In this document: positions 27,068-34,703 of the stretch, piece after piece
Numbering within the stretch: the stretch's first letter is position 1
Layout of the letters: the number at the start of each line of letters is the position of its first letter
Source of the DNA: Pseudomonas sp. gcc21
GTDB lineage: Bacteria > Pseudomonadota > Gammaproteobacteria > Pseudomonadales > Pseudomonadaceae
Direction of reading: 5' to 3'
NCBI RefSeq assembly: GCF_012844345.1
Contig: NZ_CP051625.1
Location: forward strand, 3,720,001-3,784,000
Length of the DNA: 64,000 bases
Translations under genes and position numbers: made by a program
Notes under the pieces: generated by a model
What the model was told of the DNA's origin: nothing
The model's database searches: none
Seen by the model: the letters and a program-made list of their open reading frames with translations, nothing else

Positions 27068-28617
27068 CAATTCCGCCTCCCGACTTCTGCTGCCAGCGAG
27101 CGGGACACGCGTTCGCGGACCAGGCTGCGGTAGAGCTCATCGTAGGGTTTGACCGAGTCGGCCCAATACATCGGAGACATCATGGCGCGACGACGCATGG
27201 CATTCATCAGCTCTGGATGCTGGTGAATGTTGATCGCGCGCATGACAGCATCGCGATAGCTCTCGGCAGTGGCGTCGCTGAAAAGGAAGCCGGTTACGCC
27301 ATCTTCGATGGTGTCTACCAGGCCGCCGGTGCGGTGCGCGATTGGCAGCGAGCCGAAGCGTTGAGCATACATCTGACTGAGGCCGCAGGGCTCGAAGCGC
27401 GAAGGCATCAGCAGAAAGTCGCTGCCGGCGAACATCCGCCGAGCGTCCAGCTCGTTGAAGCCGATATTGACTCCGATACGACCTGGGTACTGTTCAGCGA
27501 GCTTGACCATATCGACTTCCAGTGCCGGCTCACCGCGACCGATGACGGCGATGCGGCCACCCGCTGCGACAATATCGCCAGCGATGGCGCGGGTCAGGTC
27601 GATACCTTTCTGATGTACCAGGCGCGATACCACAACAAACAGCGGGCCGTCGCTGTGGTCGAGCCCGAAAGTCTCTTCGATGTATCGGGCATGTGCAGCC
27701 TTGCCTTCCGCTTCAAGGTTGGTAAACCCTTCGATCAGGTGCGGGTCACTGCCCGGTTCCCAGCTACGATCAATGCCGTTGGTGATACCGGTCAGACGCC
27801 CCTCGATCGCCCGGCGCCGGAGCAGACCGTCCAGCCCGCAGCCGTCTTCTGCTGTAGTGATCTCGTGGGCGTAGGTCTTGCTGACAGTGGTGATGTGGCT
27901 GGAGTAGGCGATACCTGCCTTGAGAAAAGACAACTTGCCGTAAAATTCCAGCCCTTCGGAGACAAAGGCCTGGGACGGAATGCCAAGCTCGGGCAGGCAT
28001 TCGGCGTCGCACAGGCCCTGATAGGTGAGGTTGTGAATGGTGAACACGCTAGGCGTTCGCTCGCCGCGCAGTGCCATATAAGCGGGCGCTAACGCGGCGG
28101 GCCAGTCATTGGCATGCACCAACTGAGGGCACCAGCTGATTCCGGCGTGGCCCGAAGCAAGGTCCGCAGCCGCCAGTCCGAGGCGAGCGAAACGGATATG
28201 GTTGTCGGGCCAGTCGCGACCTTGCGCATCGCCGTAGGGGTTGCCTTCACGTTCAAATAGCTCCGGGCAGATGAGTACGTAGACAATCAGCCCGTCCGCC
28301 AGATCCATACGTCCGATCCGGCAGGGTGGAATAGCAGCACGGCCCTCCACCTTGCCGACAATTCTGATCGGGTGCCCGCTGTCCATAACCTGGCTATAAC
28401 CGGGTATCAGAACGCGAATATCGTGAAATTCAGCGAGTGCCCGTGGTAATGAGGACGATACATCTCCAAGCCCCCCCACTTTAATCAAGTCGGAAAACTC
28501 CGGCGTTACGAAAAGTACCTTCTTCTTCTGGTTTTGCTGACTTTCCACATGTAAATGTGGCCGGACTTTTACCTGAGCCGGATCGGCGGATCGCACTGTT
28601 GAAACAACATTTCCCAT
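27067..28617 (-). CDS. glgA: glycogen/starch synthase (GT5)
   Basis: 516-residue GT5 synthase. It elongates alpha-1,4-glucan from a nucleotide-glucose donor. The donor-binding KVGGLGDV motif follows KKVLFVTPEFSDLI; HANDWPAAL, TIHNLTYQGL, GITNGID, VVSRLVHQKGIDL and PSRFEPCGLSQMYAQRFG are all present. An N-terminal tail of about 30 residues precedes the fold. It is the first gene of glgA-treZ-malQ-treY-DUF2934-glgX. No glgC (ADP-glucose pyrophosphorylase) lies nearby, so the donor supply is open. ATG at 28617 has GGAG 6 nt upstream. Confidence 0.93.
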   Translation of the reverse strand: MGNVVSTVRSADPAQVKVRPHLHVESQQNQKKKVLFVTPEFSDLIKVGGLGDVSSSLPRALAEFHDIRVLIPGYSQVMDSGHPIRIVGKVEGRAAIPPCRIGRMDLADGLIVYVLICPELFEREGNPYGDAQGRDWPDNHIRFARLGLAAADLASGHAGISWCPQLVHANDWPAALAPAYMALRGERTPSVFTIHNLTYQGLCDAECLPELGIPSQAFVSEGLEFYGKLSFLKAGIAYSSHITTVSKTYAHEITTAEDGCGLDGLLRRRAIEGRLTGITNGIDRSWEPGSDPHLIEGFTNLEAEGKAAHARYIEETFGLDHSDGPLFVVVSRLVHQKGIDLTRAIAGDIVAAGGRIAVIGRGEPALEVDMVKLAEQYPGRIGVNIGFNELDARRMFAGSDFLLMPSRFEPCGLSQMYAQRFGSLPIAHRTGGLVDTIEDGVTGFLFSDATAESYRDAVMRAINIHQHPELMNAMRRRAMMSPMYWADSVKPYDELYRSLVRERVSRSLAAEVGRRN

Positions 28618-28809
28618 ACTCCATACCCTCCGGATAAACGTGCGTCTGACGAGGCAGCTCCTGTCTGAGTGCTGTGCACTGGTTCGGTGCGCAGTTCAGA
28701 CCAAGCCATCCATGGCAGAAGGCCTCTGATCCGCGCGCTATAAGCAAGGGGGGCTGCTGCTGCGAATAAAAAATCCGCTTACTTTGATGACCCGTCTGGG
28801 GAGTGTTTA

Positions 28810-28853
28810 GTTCCGGTTTTGCGGAGCAGTCGACAGAAGGAAACAACCGGAAC
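28810..28853. repeat. perfect inverted repeat GTTCCGGTT/AACCGGAAC
   Basis: GTTCCGGTT (28810-28818) and AACCGGAAC (28845-28853) are exact reverse complements 26 nt apart. The right arm carries the GGAACTT -35 box of the rightward promoter; the left arm gives GGAACT on the minus strand facing glgA. Either divergent -35 boxes or a bipartite operator. Confidence 0.55.
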
Positions 28854-28877
28854 TTTGGTACTTGCGATTGCCTCTTA
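28850..28877 (+). promoter_or_regulatory. sigma-E/AlgU-like promoter of the CinA-like gene
   Basis: GAACTT (28850-28855, preceded by G), 17-nt spacer, TCTTA (28873-28877). Exact -35 match to the AlgU consensus and a TCnnA -10. Predicted start near 28883, leader about 37 nt to the ATG at 28920. Confidence 0.5.
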
Positions 28878-28919
28878 TTCAGACAGCTCGCTGCGTATTA
28901 ACAAAGGGGTAGTTCAAAT

Positions 28920-29408
28920 ATGCAAAGTGTCAAAGTGGTGATCGATTTCCTTAAATCGCATCAATTGAAACTGGCCACGGCGGAGTCCTGCACGGCGGGC
29001 TTGATGGCAACCAAACTGGCCGATATTCCGGGTTGCGGTGCGGTCTTTGAACGGGGCTATGTTGTTTACGCACCGGAAGCCAAGAATGATTGCCTGGGCG
29101 TTAGTTTTGACACAATTGATGAGCATGGTCTGACCAGCGAGCCGGTGGCCAGGGAAATGGCCCTTGGCGCCTTGCGTAACAGCAAGTCCAATATGGCGAT
29201 AGCCGATACCGGCGCTGCGGAAGCCGAGGATGAAGATCTGGACGGTACGGTGTGTTTCGCCTGCGCGCTGATCCTGGACGGTCGCGAGCATGTCGTCAGC
29301 GAGACGAAGCAGTTTGACGGTAGCCGTAACCAGGTTCGGGAGCTTGCCGCGCAGCACGGGCTGCTGAAGATTCCGGAGTATTATCGTCAGATGCTTGAGC
29401 AGGGTTGA
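28920..29408 (+). CDS. CinA C-terminal (PncC-like) family protein, divergent
   Basis: 162-residue single-domain protein of the CinA C-terminal family; canonical PncC hydrolyses nicotinamide mononucleotide to nicotinate mononucleotide. The catalytic Ser region TAESCTAGL (S23) and GAVFERGYVVY are kept. However, the usual YSNxAK reads YAPEAK (50-55), and the glycine-rich SGIAGPxGG loop is replaced by the acidic ADTGAAEAEDED (95-106). Activity is therefore doubtful. ATG at 28920, with AGGGG about 10 nt upstream. Divergent from glgA and with a sigma-E-like promoter, so probably stress-expressed. Confidence 0.75.
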   Translation: MQSVKVVIDFLKSHQLKLATAESCTAGLMATKLADIPGCGAVFERGYVVYAPEAKNDCLGVSFDTIDEHGLTSEPVAREMALGALRNSKSNMAIADTGAAEAEDEDLDGTVCFACALILDGREHVVSETKQFDGSRNQVRELAAQHGLLKIPEYYRQMLEQG

Positions 29409-29568
29409 GACACAACCCGATGCGTGCTGGCTGATCTATATCTGCGCGATGGGGGCCAGTTTGCAGGGCCGCCAGTCAACCATCTGACAGCGGGTAGCAG
29501 GTTCCGGCGCTGCAGGGGCGCGGCTGTTTAAGGTACACTGCCCGCCCTTTTTCCCGTCGATGAATCCC

Positions 29569-30108
29569 ATGGCCCTGCAAGCGACCCCCTACAAAGTGCA
29601 CCTCGGTCTGTCCGATGTTGACCGTGGCATCTACGAGTCGGTACGCATAACCATCGCGCGTCACCCGTCGGAAACCGAGCAGCGCATGACCGCGCGCATA
29701 TTGGCGTATGGCTTGTGGTATCAGGAGCGGCTCGCTTTTGGTCGCGGGCTGTCGGACGTCGACGAGCCGGCGCTGTGGCACAAGAGTCTGGACGACCGCA
29801 TCGAGCACTGGATCGAGGTTGGTCAGCCGGATGCCGATCGCCTCACCTGGTGCTCGCGGCGGTCGGAAAAACTCTCCCTGCTGGCCTACGGCAACACGCG
29901 CGTCTGGGCGAGCAAGACCTTGCCTGCCGTCGCCGGCTTGAAGAACCTGAATATCGCCGTTTTGCCGCAGGAGCCGCTGGATGCCCTCGCGATCGATCTA
30001 CCCCGGGCGATCGACTGGGGTCTGATGATCAGCGACGGCGTGCTCTATGTGAGTGATGCCCGCATGCAACATGAGCTACCGCTCGAATGGCTGCAGGGTG
30101 AGCGCTGA
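29569..30108 (+). CDS. yaeQ: YaeQ family protein
   Basis: 179-residue YaeQ, a small PD-(D/E)XK-like fold protein whose role is unclear (once proposed to compensate for RfaH loss). Family features: MALQATPYKVHLGLSDVDRGIYE, ARHPSETEQRMTARILAYGLWY, EPALWHKSLDDRIEHWIEVGQPD and KLSLLAYG. ATG at 29569 fits the conserved N terminus; an ATG three codons earlier is possible. A TACACT -10-like box lies about 35 nt upstream. Its stop overlaps the recJ ATG (TGATG). Confidence 0.88.
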   Translation: MALQATPYKVHLGLSDVDRGIYESVRITIARHPSETEQRMTARILAYGLWYQERLAFGRGLSDVDEPALWHKSLDDRIEHWIEVGQPDADRLTWCSRRSEKLSLLAYGNTRVWASKTLPAVAGLKNLNIAVLPQEPLDALAIDLPRAIDWGLMISDGVLYVSDARMQHELPLEWLQGER

Positions 30109-31826
30109 TGCGCATCGAATCCCGCCCCGTTCCTGCCCAGCTACCTGAGCTGGGTGATCTGCCGCCGTTGTTGCAGCGCTTGTACGCGGCGCGCGGCGTT
30201 GCGTCCGTTGCTGAGCTCGACCGGAGCCTGAAATCACTGCTTCCGTTTGATTTGTTCAAGGGTATGCGCGAAGCGGTGGCGGTATTGCGCCGTGCGCTTG
30301 AACTGCAACAGCCAATTCTGATTGTGGGCGATTTCGACTGTGACGGTGCCACCGCCAGCAGTGTCGCAGTATTGGCGCTGCGTGCGCTTGGGGCTGGCCA
30401 TGTGGACTATCTGGTGCCCAACCGGTTTGAATACGGCTATGGCCTGACGCCGGAGATCGTCGAAGTAGCACTGGCGCGTAAACCCGAGGTGCTGGTGACC
30501 GTGGATAACGGCATATCCAGCATCGAGGGAGTCGCTGCTGCCAAGGCGGCGGGGTTGTCCGTGGTGGTAACCGATCACCATCTGCCAGCCGAGCAACTGC
30601 CGGCAGCCGATGCCATCGTCAACCCCAGCCAACCCGGTTGCGATTTCCCCAGCAAGGCGATTGCCGGCGTTGGGGTGATCTTCTATGTAATGCTGGCACT
30701 GCGGGCCGAGCTGCGTAAAAGCGGCTGGTTCAATGCCACGCGCCCCGAGCCGAACCTGGCCGAGTTGCTTGATCTGGTAGCCCTTGGCACGGTGGCTGAC
30801 GTGGTGCCGCTGGATGCCAATAACCGGATTCTGGTGCATCAGGGGCTGGCGCGGATTCGAAGCGGCCGGTGTCGCCCCGGCATTCGCGCTCTGCTGGAAG
30901 TGGCCGGGCGGCCCGCGCAGCGGCTGGTGTCCACCGATTTGGGCTTCATCGTCGGGCCGCGCCTGAATGCGGCAGGGCGACTGGATGACATGAGCATGGG
31001 CATCGAATGCCTGATCACCGACAACGAGGATCTGGCGCGGGATATCGCCCGTGAGCTGGACGGGCTGAACAAGGATCGCAAGGCCATCGAGCGGGATATG
31101 CAACAGCAGGCATTGGCCAGTCTGGAAGCGGTCAGCGTCACTGAGCAGGAGTTGCCGTTTGGATTGTGTCTGTTTGATCCTGACTGGCATCAGGGCGTTA
31201 TCGGTATTCTCGCTTCGCGCCTGAAGGACCGTTACCACCGACCGGTCATTGCGTTCGCCGACGCAGGGGACGGCATGCTCAAAGGGTCGGCGCGCTCGGT
31301 GGCCGGCTTGCATATCCGTGATGCACTGGATGCCGTGGCTGCGGCCAATCCCGGGCTGATCAGCAAGTTTGGCGGGCATGCCATGGCCGCAGGCTTGTCC
31401 TTGCCCGAGGCGTTATTCGAACAGTTTCGCATTGCCTTCGACGCCGAGGTGCGCCGTCAGCTGGTGGCCGATGACCTGACCGGGCGTGTGCTGTCCGATG
31501 GTGAACTCTGTGCCGAGGAGTTCACGCTTCCACTGGCCGCACAGCTGCGCGAGGCGGGCCCCTGGGGCCAACATTTTCCCGAGCCGGGGTTCCATGGTGA
31601 GTTTCAGGTTATTCAGCAGCGCCTTGTAGGCGAGCGGCATCTGAAGATGGTGGTACAGCCGTCCGGCTGCACCAACCTGCTGGACGCGATTGCCTTCAAT
31701 GTCGATCCGGCTGTCTGGCCGAATCCTGCCATCCAGCGGGTCGTGCTGGCCTATACGCTGGATATCAACGAATTCCGCGGCCAGCAGAACCTGCAGTTGC
31801 TGGTCAAGCACGTCCAGCCGGCCTGA
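30108..31826 (+). CDS. recJ: single-stranded-DNA-specific exonuclease RecJ
   Basis: 572-residue RecJ, a 5'-3' exonuclease on single-stranded DNA for recombination and mismatch repair. DHH-family motifs: D75-F-D77-C-D79 (GDFDCDGATA), VTVDNGISS, VTDHH (156-158), LVALGTVADVVPL, VGPRLNAAGRLDD, then the DHHA1 domain with SARSVAGLHIRDAL and KFGGHAMAAGLSL, and the C-terminal OB domain. The length is normal. Overlaps yaeQ by 1 nt. Confidence 0.96.
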   Translation: MRIESRPVPAQLPELGDLPPLLQRLYAARGVASVAELDRSLKSLLPFDLFKGMREAVAVLRRALELQQPILIVGDFDCDGATASSVAVLALRALGAGHVDYLVPNRFEYGYGLTPEIVEVALARKPEVLVTVDNGISSIEGVAAAKAAGLSVVVTDHHLPAEQLPAADAIVNPSQPGCDFPSKAIAGVGVIFYVMLALRAELRKSGWFNATRPEPNLAELLDLVALGTVADVVPLDANNRILVHQGLARIRSGRCRPGIRALLEVAGRPAQRLVSTDLGFIVGPRLNAAGRLDDMSMGIECLITDNEDLARDIARELDGLNKDRKAIERDMQQQALASLEAVSVTEQELPFGLCLFDPDWHQGVIGILASRLKDRYHRPVIAFADAGDGMLKGSARSVAGLHIRDALDAVAAANPGLISKFGGHAMAAGLSLPEALFEQFRIAFDAEVRRQLVADDLTGRVLSDGELCAEEFTLPLAAQLREAGPWGQHFPEPGFHGEFQVIQQRLVGERHLKMVVQPSGCTNLLDAIAFNVDPAVWPNPAIQRVVLAYTLDINEFRGQQNLQLLVKHVQPA

Positions 31827-31847
31827 CGGGTCGGCGTTTCCCCGCGC

Positions 31848-31875
31848 CCGGACATTGACCTGAGCCAATGTCCGG
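31848..31875 (+). terminator. 10-bp stem-loop after recJ
   Basis: CCGGACATTG (31848-31857) pairs with CAATGTCCGG (31866-31875) around an 8-nt loop, 22 nt after the recJ stop and 58 nt before the ATPase start. No T-run follows, so it may be a weak terminator or an RNA-stabilising hairpin. Confidence 0.4.
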
Positions 31876-31932
31876 TCAGCTCCCACCGTCTACACTGGCC
31901 CTGCTGTGGTCATTCGTCGCCGGGAACTCATT

Positions 31933-34632
31933 ATGGATCAGAAACCGTCATCCTCCAGTTGGCACACGCAATCCGTAGCCGAAGTCCGGCATCAGCTGCG
32001 TAGCCGCGACAAGGGGTTGACTGCTGCCGAGGCAGCTGACCGGCTTGCACAATATGGACCCAACGAGCTTGGCGCTGCGAGTGCCCGGCCATGGTGGCGT
32101 CGCTTGCTCGCGCAATTCCAGAACGTACTGATCTACGTGCTGCTGGTGGCCGCGCTGGTCACTGCGCTGCTTGGCCATTGGCTGGACACCTCGGTGATCC
32201 TCACGGTGGTGTTACTGCAGGCTGTGGTTGGCATCGTGCAGGAGGGCAAGGCCGAGCAGGCGTTGGCCGCTATTCGGCATATGCTCGCGCCCCAGGCAAC
32301 GGTGATGCGCGATGGTGAACGGCAGCGCATAGCTGCCCGTGAGCTGGTGCCAGGGGACGTGCTGTTACTGGAGGCGGGCGACCGCGTCCCGGCAGACGTG
32401 CGTCTGGAGCAGATACACGGTCTCAAGGTCGACGAAGCGCTGCTGACCGGCGAGTCGGTACCGGTGGACAAGCTGACCGACCAGCAACCCGGCGACGCGC
32501 CACTGGCCGAGCGTTTCAACATGGCGTATTCGGGCACGTTGGTGAATGTCGGTACGGCGCGCGGCGTGGTCGTCGCAACGGGCGAACAGACCGAGATTGG
32601 TCGTATATCGGGCCTGCTCAGCGGTGTGGTTACCTTGCAAACGCCGTTGCTGGAGCAGATGAATCGCTTCGCCAAATACCTTTCGCTGATCATCGTCGTG
32701 ATTGGCGCGCTGGTGTTCCTGGCGGGCTGGATGTTCAGCGAACGGCCCCTCAATGAACTGTTCATGGCGGTCGTCGCACTGACCGTATCGGCGATACCCG
32801 AAGGCCTGCCGGCAATCCTGACCATCACCATGGCTATCGGGGTGCGGCGCATGGCGTCTCGCCAGGCGGTGGTCAGGCGCATGCCAGTCATTGAAACCCT
32901 CGGCGCCGTATCGGTGATCTGTTCTGACAAGACCGGTACCCTGACCCGCAATGAAATGATGGTCGCCGCGCTGCTGCTGGACAGGACCAGTTATCCGGTC
33001 AGTGGCGAGGGTTACGCTATCGAAGGCCGGATCGGCGATGCGCAGTCCGGCGAGCCTTCGCCAGTGTTGCTTGAGTATATGGCGCAGGCAGCCTTGCTCT
33101 GTAATGACGCCGAGCTGCAGCGCCAGGGCGAGAAAGTGAAGGTCATCGGTGATCCGATGGAAGGTGCCCTGTCAGTGCTGGCCGCAAAGGCCGGGCTGGA
33201 TGCGGCGTCGTATACGGCCGAATGGCCGCGCCGCGATGAAATTCCCTTCGATGCTGACAAGCGCTACATGGCGACCCTTAACCATGATCACCACGGCCAG
33301 GCTGTGGTGTTGCTCAAAGGTGCGCCGGAGCGCGTCATGGCGTTGTGTAATAGCGCTCTGAACGCACAGGGCGCGCCCGTGGTGCTGGACCCTGCCGATT
33401 GGCAGGCACACATCGACGAGCTGGCCGGGCAGGGGTTGCGGGTGTTGGCGCTGGCGCGCAAGCCGGTGAGGGCGGAACAGCACGACCTCGATGGCGATGC
33501 GCTGGGTGAAGATTTCCAGTTGGTCGGAATTGTCGGGTTGCTCGACCCGCCGCGGCACGAGGCGATGGAAGCGATAGCGGAATGTCACCGTGCAGGCATT
33601 CGGGTGAAGATGATAACCGGTGATCACGCCATGACAGCGCGGGCCATTGCTGCCCGTCTCGGACTGCGTAACACCGAACGGGTTGCCACCGGGCAAGAAC
33701 TGGACAGTCTGGACGACGCCGAGCTGATGCAGCTGGCGCAGGATGTCGACGTGTTTGCCAGGACCAGTCCCGAGCACAAGCTGCGGCTGGTGCAGGCCCT
33801 GCAGTCTGTACATGGCGTGGTGGCCATGACGGGCGATGGGGTAAATGATGCGCCAGCGCTCAAGCGTGCCGATGTCGGCATTTCAATGGGTGTCAAGGGA
33901 TCTGAAGCAGCCCGTGAAGCCTCGGATATCGTGCTGTTGGATGATAATTTTGCCAGCCTTGCCGCTGCGGTGCGGGAAGGACGCACGGTGTATACCAATC
34001 TGAAAAAGGCCATCAGCTTCCTGCTGCCGATCAACGGCGGGGAAGCAGCCAGTCTTATCGTTGCCCTATTGATCGGACTGACTCTGCCGATAACCGCTTT
34101 ACAGATTCTCTGGGTCAACTTGGTCAGTTCGGTCGTACTGGCGATGGGGCTGGCTTTCGAGCCGGCTGAACCCTCAGTGATGGAGAAGCCGCCGAGGCGA
34201 ACCGGTGAGTCCTTGCTGAACAGCTTTCTGGTATGGCGCATCGTGCTTGTGTCGCTATTGTTTCTGGCGGGCATTTTCGCCAGTTTCCAGTGGGCGATTC
34301 AGGCTGGCTACAGTACGGAAACTGCTCGCACATTGGCGGTCAACACGCTGGTGGCGATGGAAGTGTTCTATCTGTTTGCGGTGCGTTACCTGGATAGCCC
34401 GTCGATCACGCTGCGCGGGATGCTGGGCACGCCGGCGGTGTGGATTGTGGTGCTATTGGTATCGACCTTGCAGATGCTCTTTACTTACGCGGCGTTCATG
34501 CACACGTTGTTCGACTCAGCGGCTTTGAATATCCCGCTGTTGCTGATTCCGGTGATGGCGGGCGTGGCAGTGTTGATGGTGCTCGAGCTTGAAAAGCGCG
34601 TTCGGCACGATGACCTGACGGTCAGTAAATAA
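31933..34632 (+). CDS. cation-translocating P-type ATPase, P2A-like
   Basis: 899-residue P-type ATPase with cation-ATPase N- and C-terminal domains. Visible: TGES actuator motif (LLTGESVP), PEGL in helix 4 (AIPEGLPAILT), phosphorylated D332 in SDKTGTLT, KGAPERV in the nucleotide domain, and MTGDGVNDAPALKRADVGISMG. Helix 5 keeps NGGEAAS; helix 6 reads LWVNLVSSVV, so the helix-6 Asp of SERCA-type Ca2+ pumps (usually NLVTD) is missing. The transported ion is thus uncertain (calcium, sodium or another cation). ATG at 31933 follows GGGAA; an upstream in-frame start at 31906 is less likely. Confidence 0.88.
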   Translation: MDQKPSSSSWHTQSVAEVRHQLRSRDKGLTAAEAADRLAQYGPNELGAASARPWWRRLLAQFQNVLIYVLLVAALVTALLGHWLDTSVILTVVLLQAVVGIVQEGKAEQALAAIRHMLAPQATVMRDGERQRIAARELVPGDVLLLEAGDRVPADVRLEQIHGLKVDEALLTGESVPVDKLTDQQPGDAPLAERFNMAYSGTLVNVGTARGVVVATGEQTEIGRISGLLSGVVTLQTPLLEQMNRFAKYLSLIIVVIGALVFLAGWMFSERPLNELFMAVVALTVSAIPEGLPAILTITMAIGVRRMASRQAVVRRMPVIETLGAVSVICSDKTGTLTRNEMMVAALLLDRTSYPVSGEGYAIEGRIGDAQSGEPSPVLLEYMAQAALLCNDAELQRQGEKVKVIGDPMEGALSVLAAKAGLDAASYTAEWPRRDEIPFDADKRYMATLNHDHHGQAVVLLKGAPERVMALCNSALNAQGAPVVLDPADWQAHIDELAGQGLRVLALARKPVRAEQHDLDGDALGEDFQLVGIVGLLDPPRHEAMEAIAECHRAGIRVKMITGDHAMTARAIAARLGLRNTERVATGQELDSLDDAELMQLAQDVDVFARTSPEHKLRLVQALQSVHGVVAMTGDGVNDAPALKRADVGISMGVKGSEAAREASDIVLLDDNFASLAAAVREGRTVYTNLKKAISFLLPINGGEAASLIVALLIGLTLPITALQILWVNLVSSVVLAMGLAFEPAEPSVMEKPPRRTGESLLNSFLVWRIVLVSLLFLAGIFASFQWAIQAGYSTETARTLAVNTLVAMEVFYLFAVRYLDSPSITLRGMLGTPAVWIVVLLVSTLQMLFTYAAFMHTLFDSAALNIPLLLIPVMAGVAVLMVLELEKRVRHDDLTVSK

Positions 34633-34703
34633 AGTTTCTGGTGATACAAATATGTGTAATGCTTCACAAAATTTCAGCGAAACGGTAACGCGTAAGCAGT
34701 CGT

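Larger units (their letters stand above)
28618..28919. other. divergent promoter region between glgA and the CinA-like gene
   Basis: Short 302-nt region without a gene. It contains a perfect 9-bp inverted repeat (28810-28818/28845-28853) and a strong sigma-E-like promoter for the rightward gene. The 190 nt nearest glgA show no clear sigma-70 or sigma-54 promoter to my eye. Confidence 0.5.

Noticed and set aside
28700..28722. AAGCCATCCATGGC, resembling part of repeat copy 4
   Set aside because: Only about 14 nt match and no outer stem or linker is present; chance similarity cannot be excluded.
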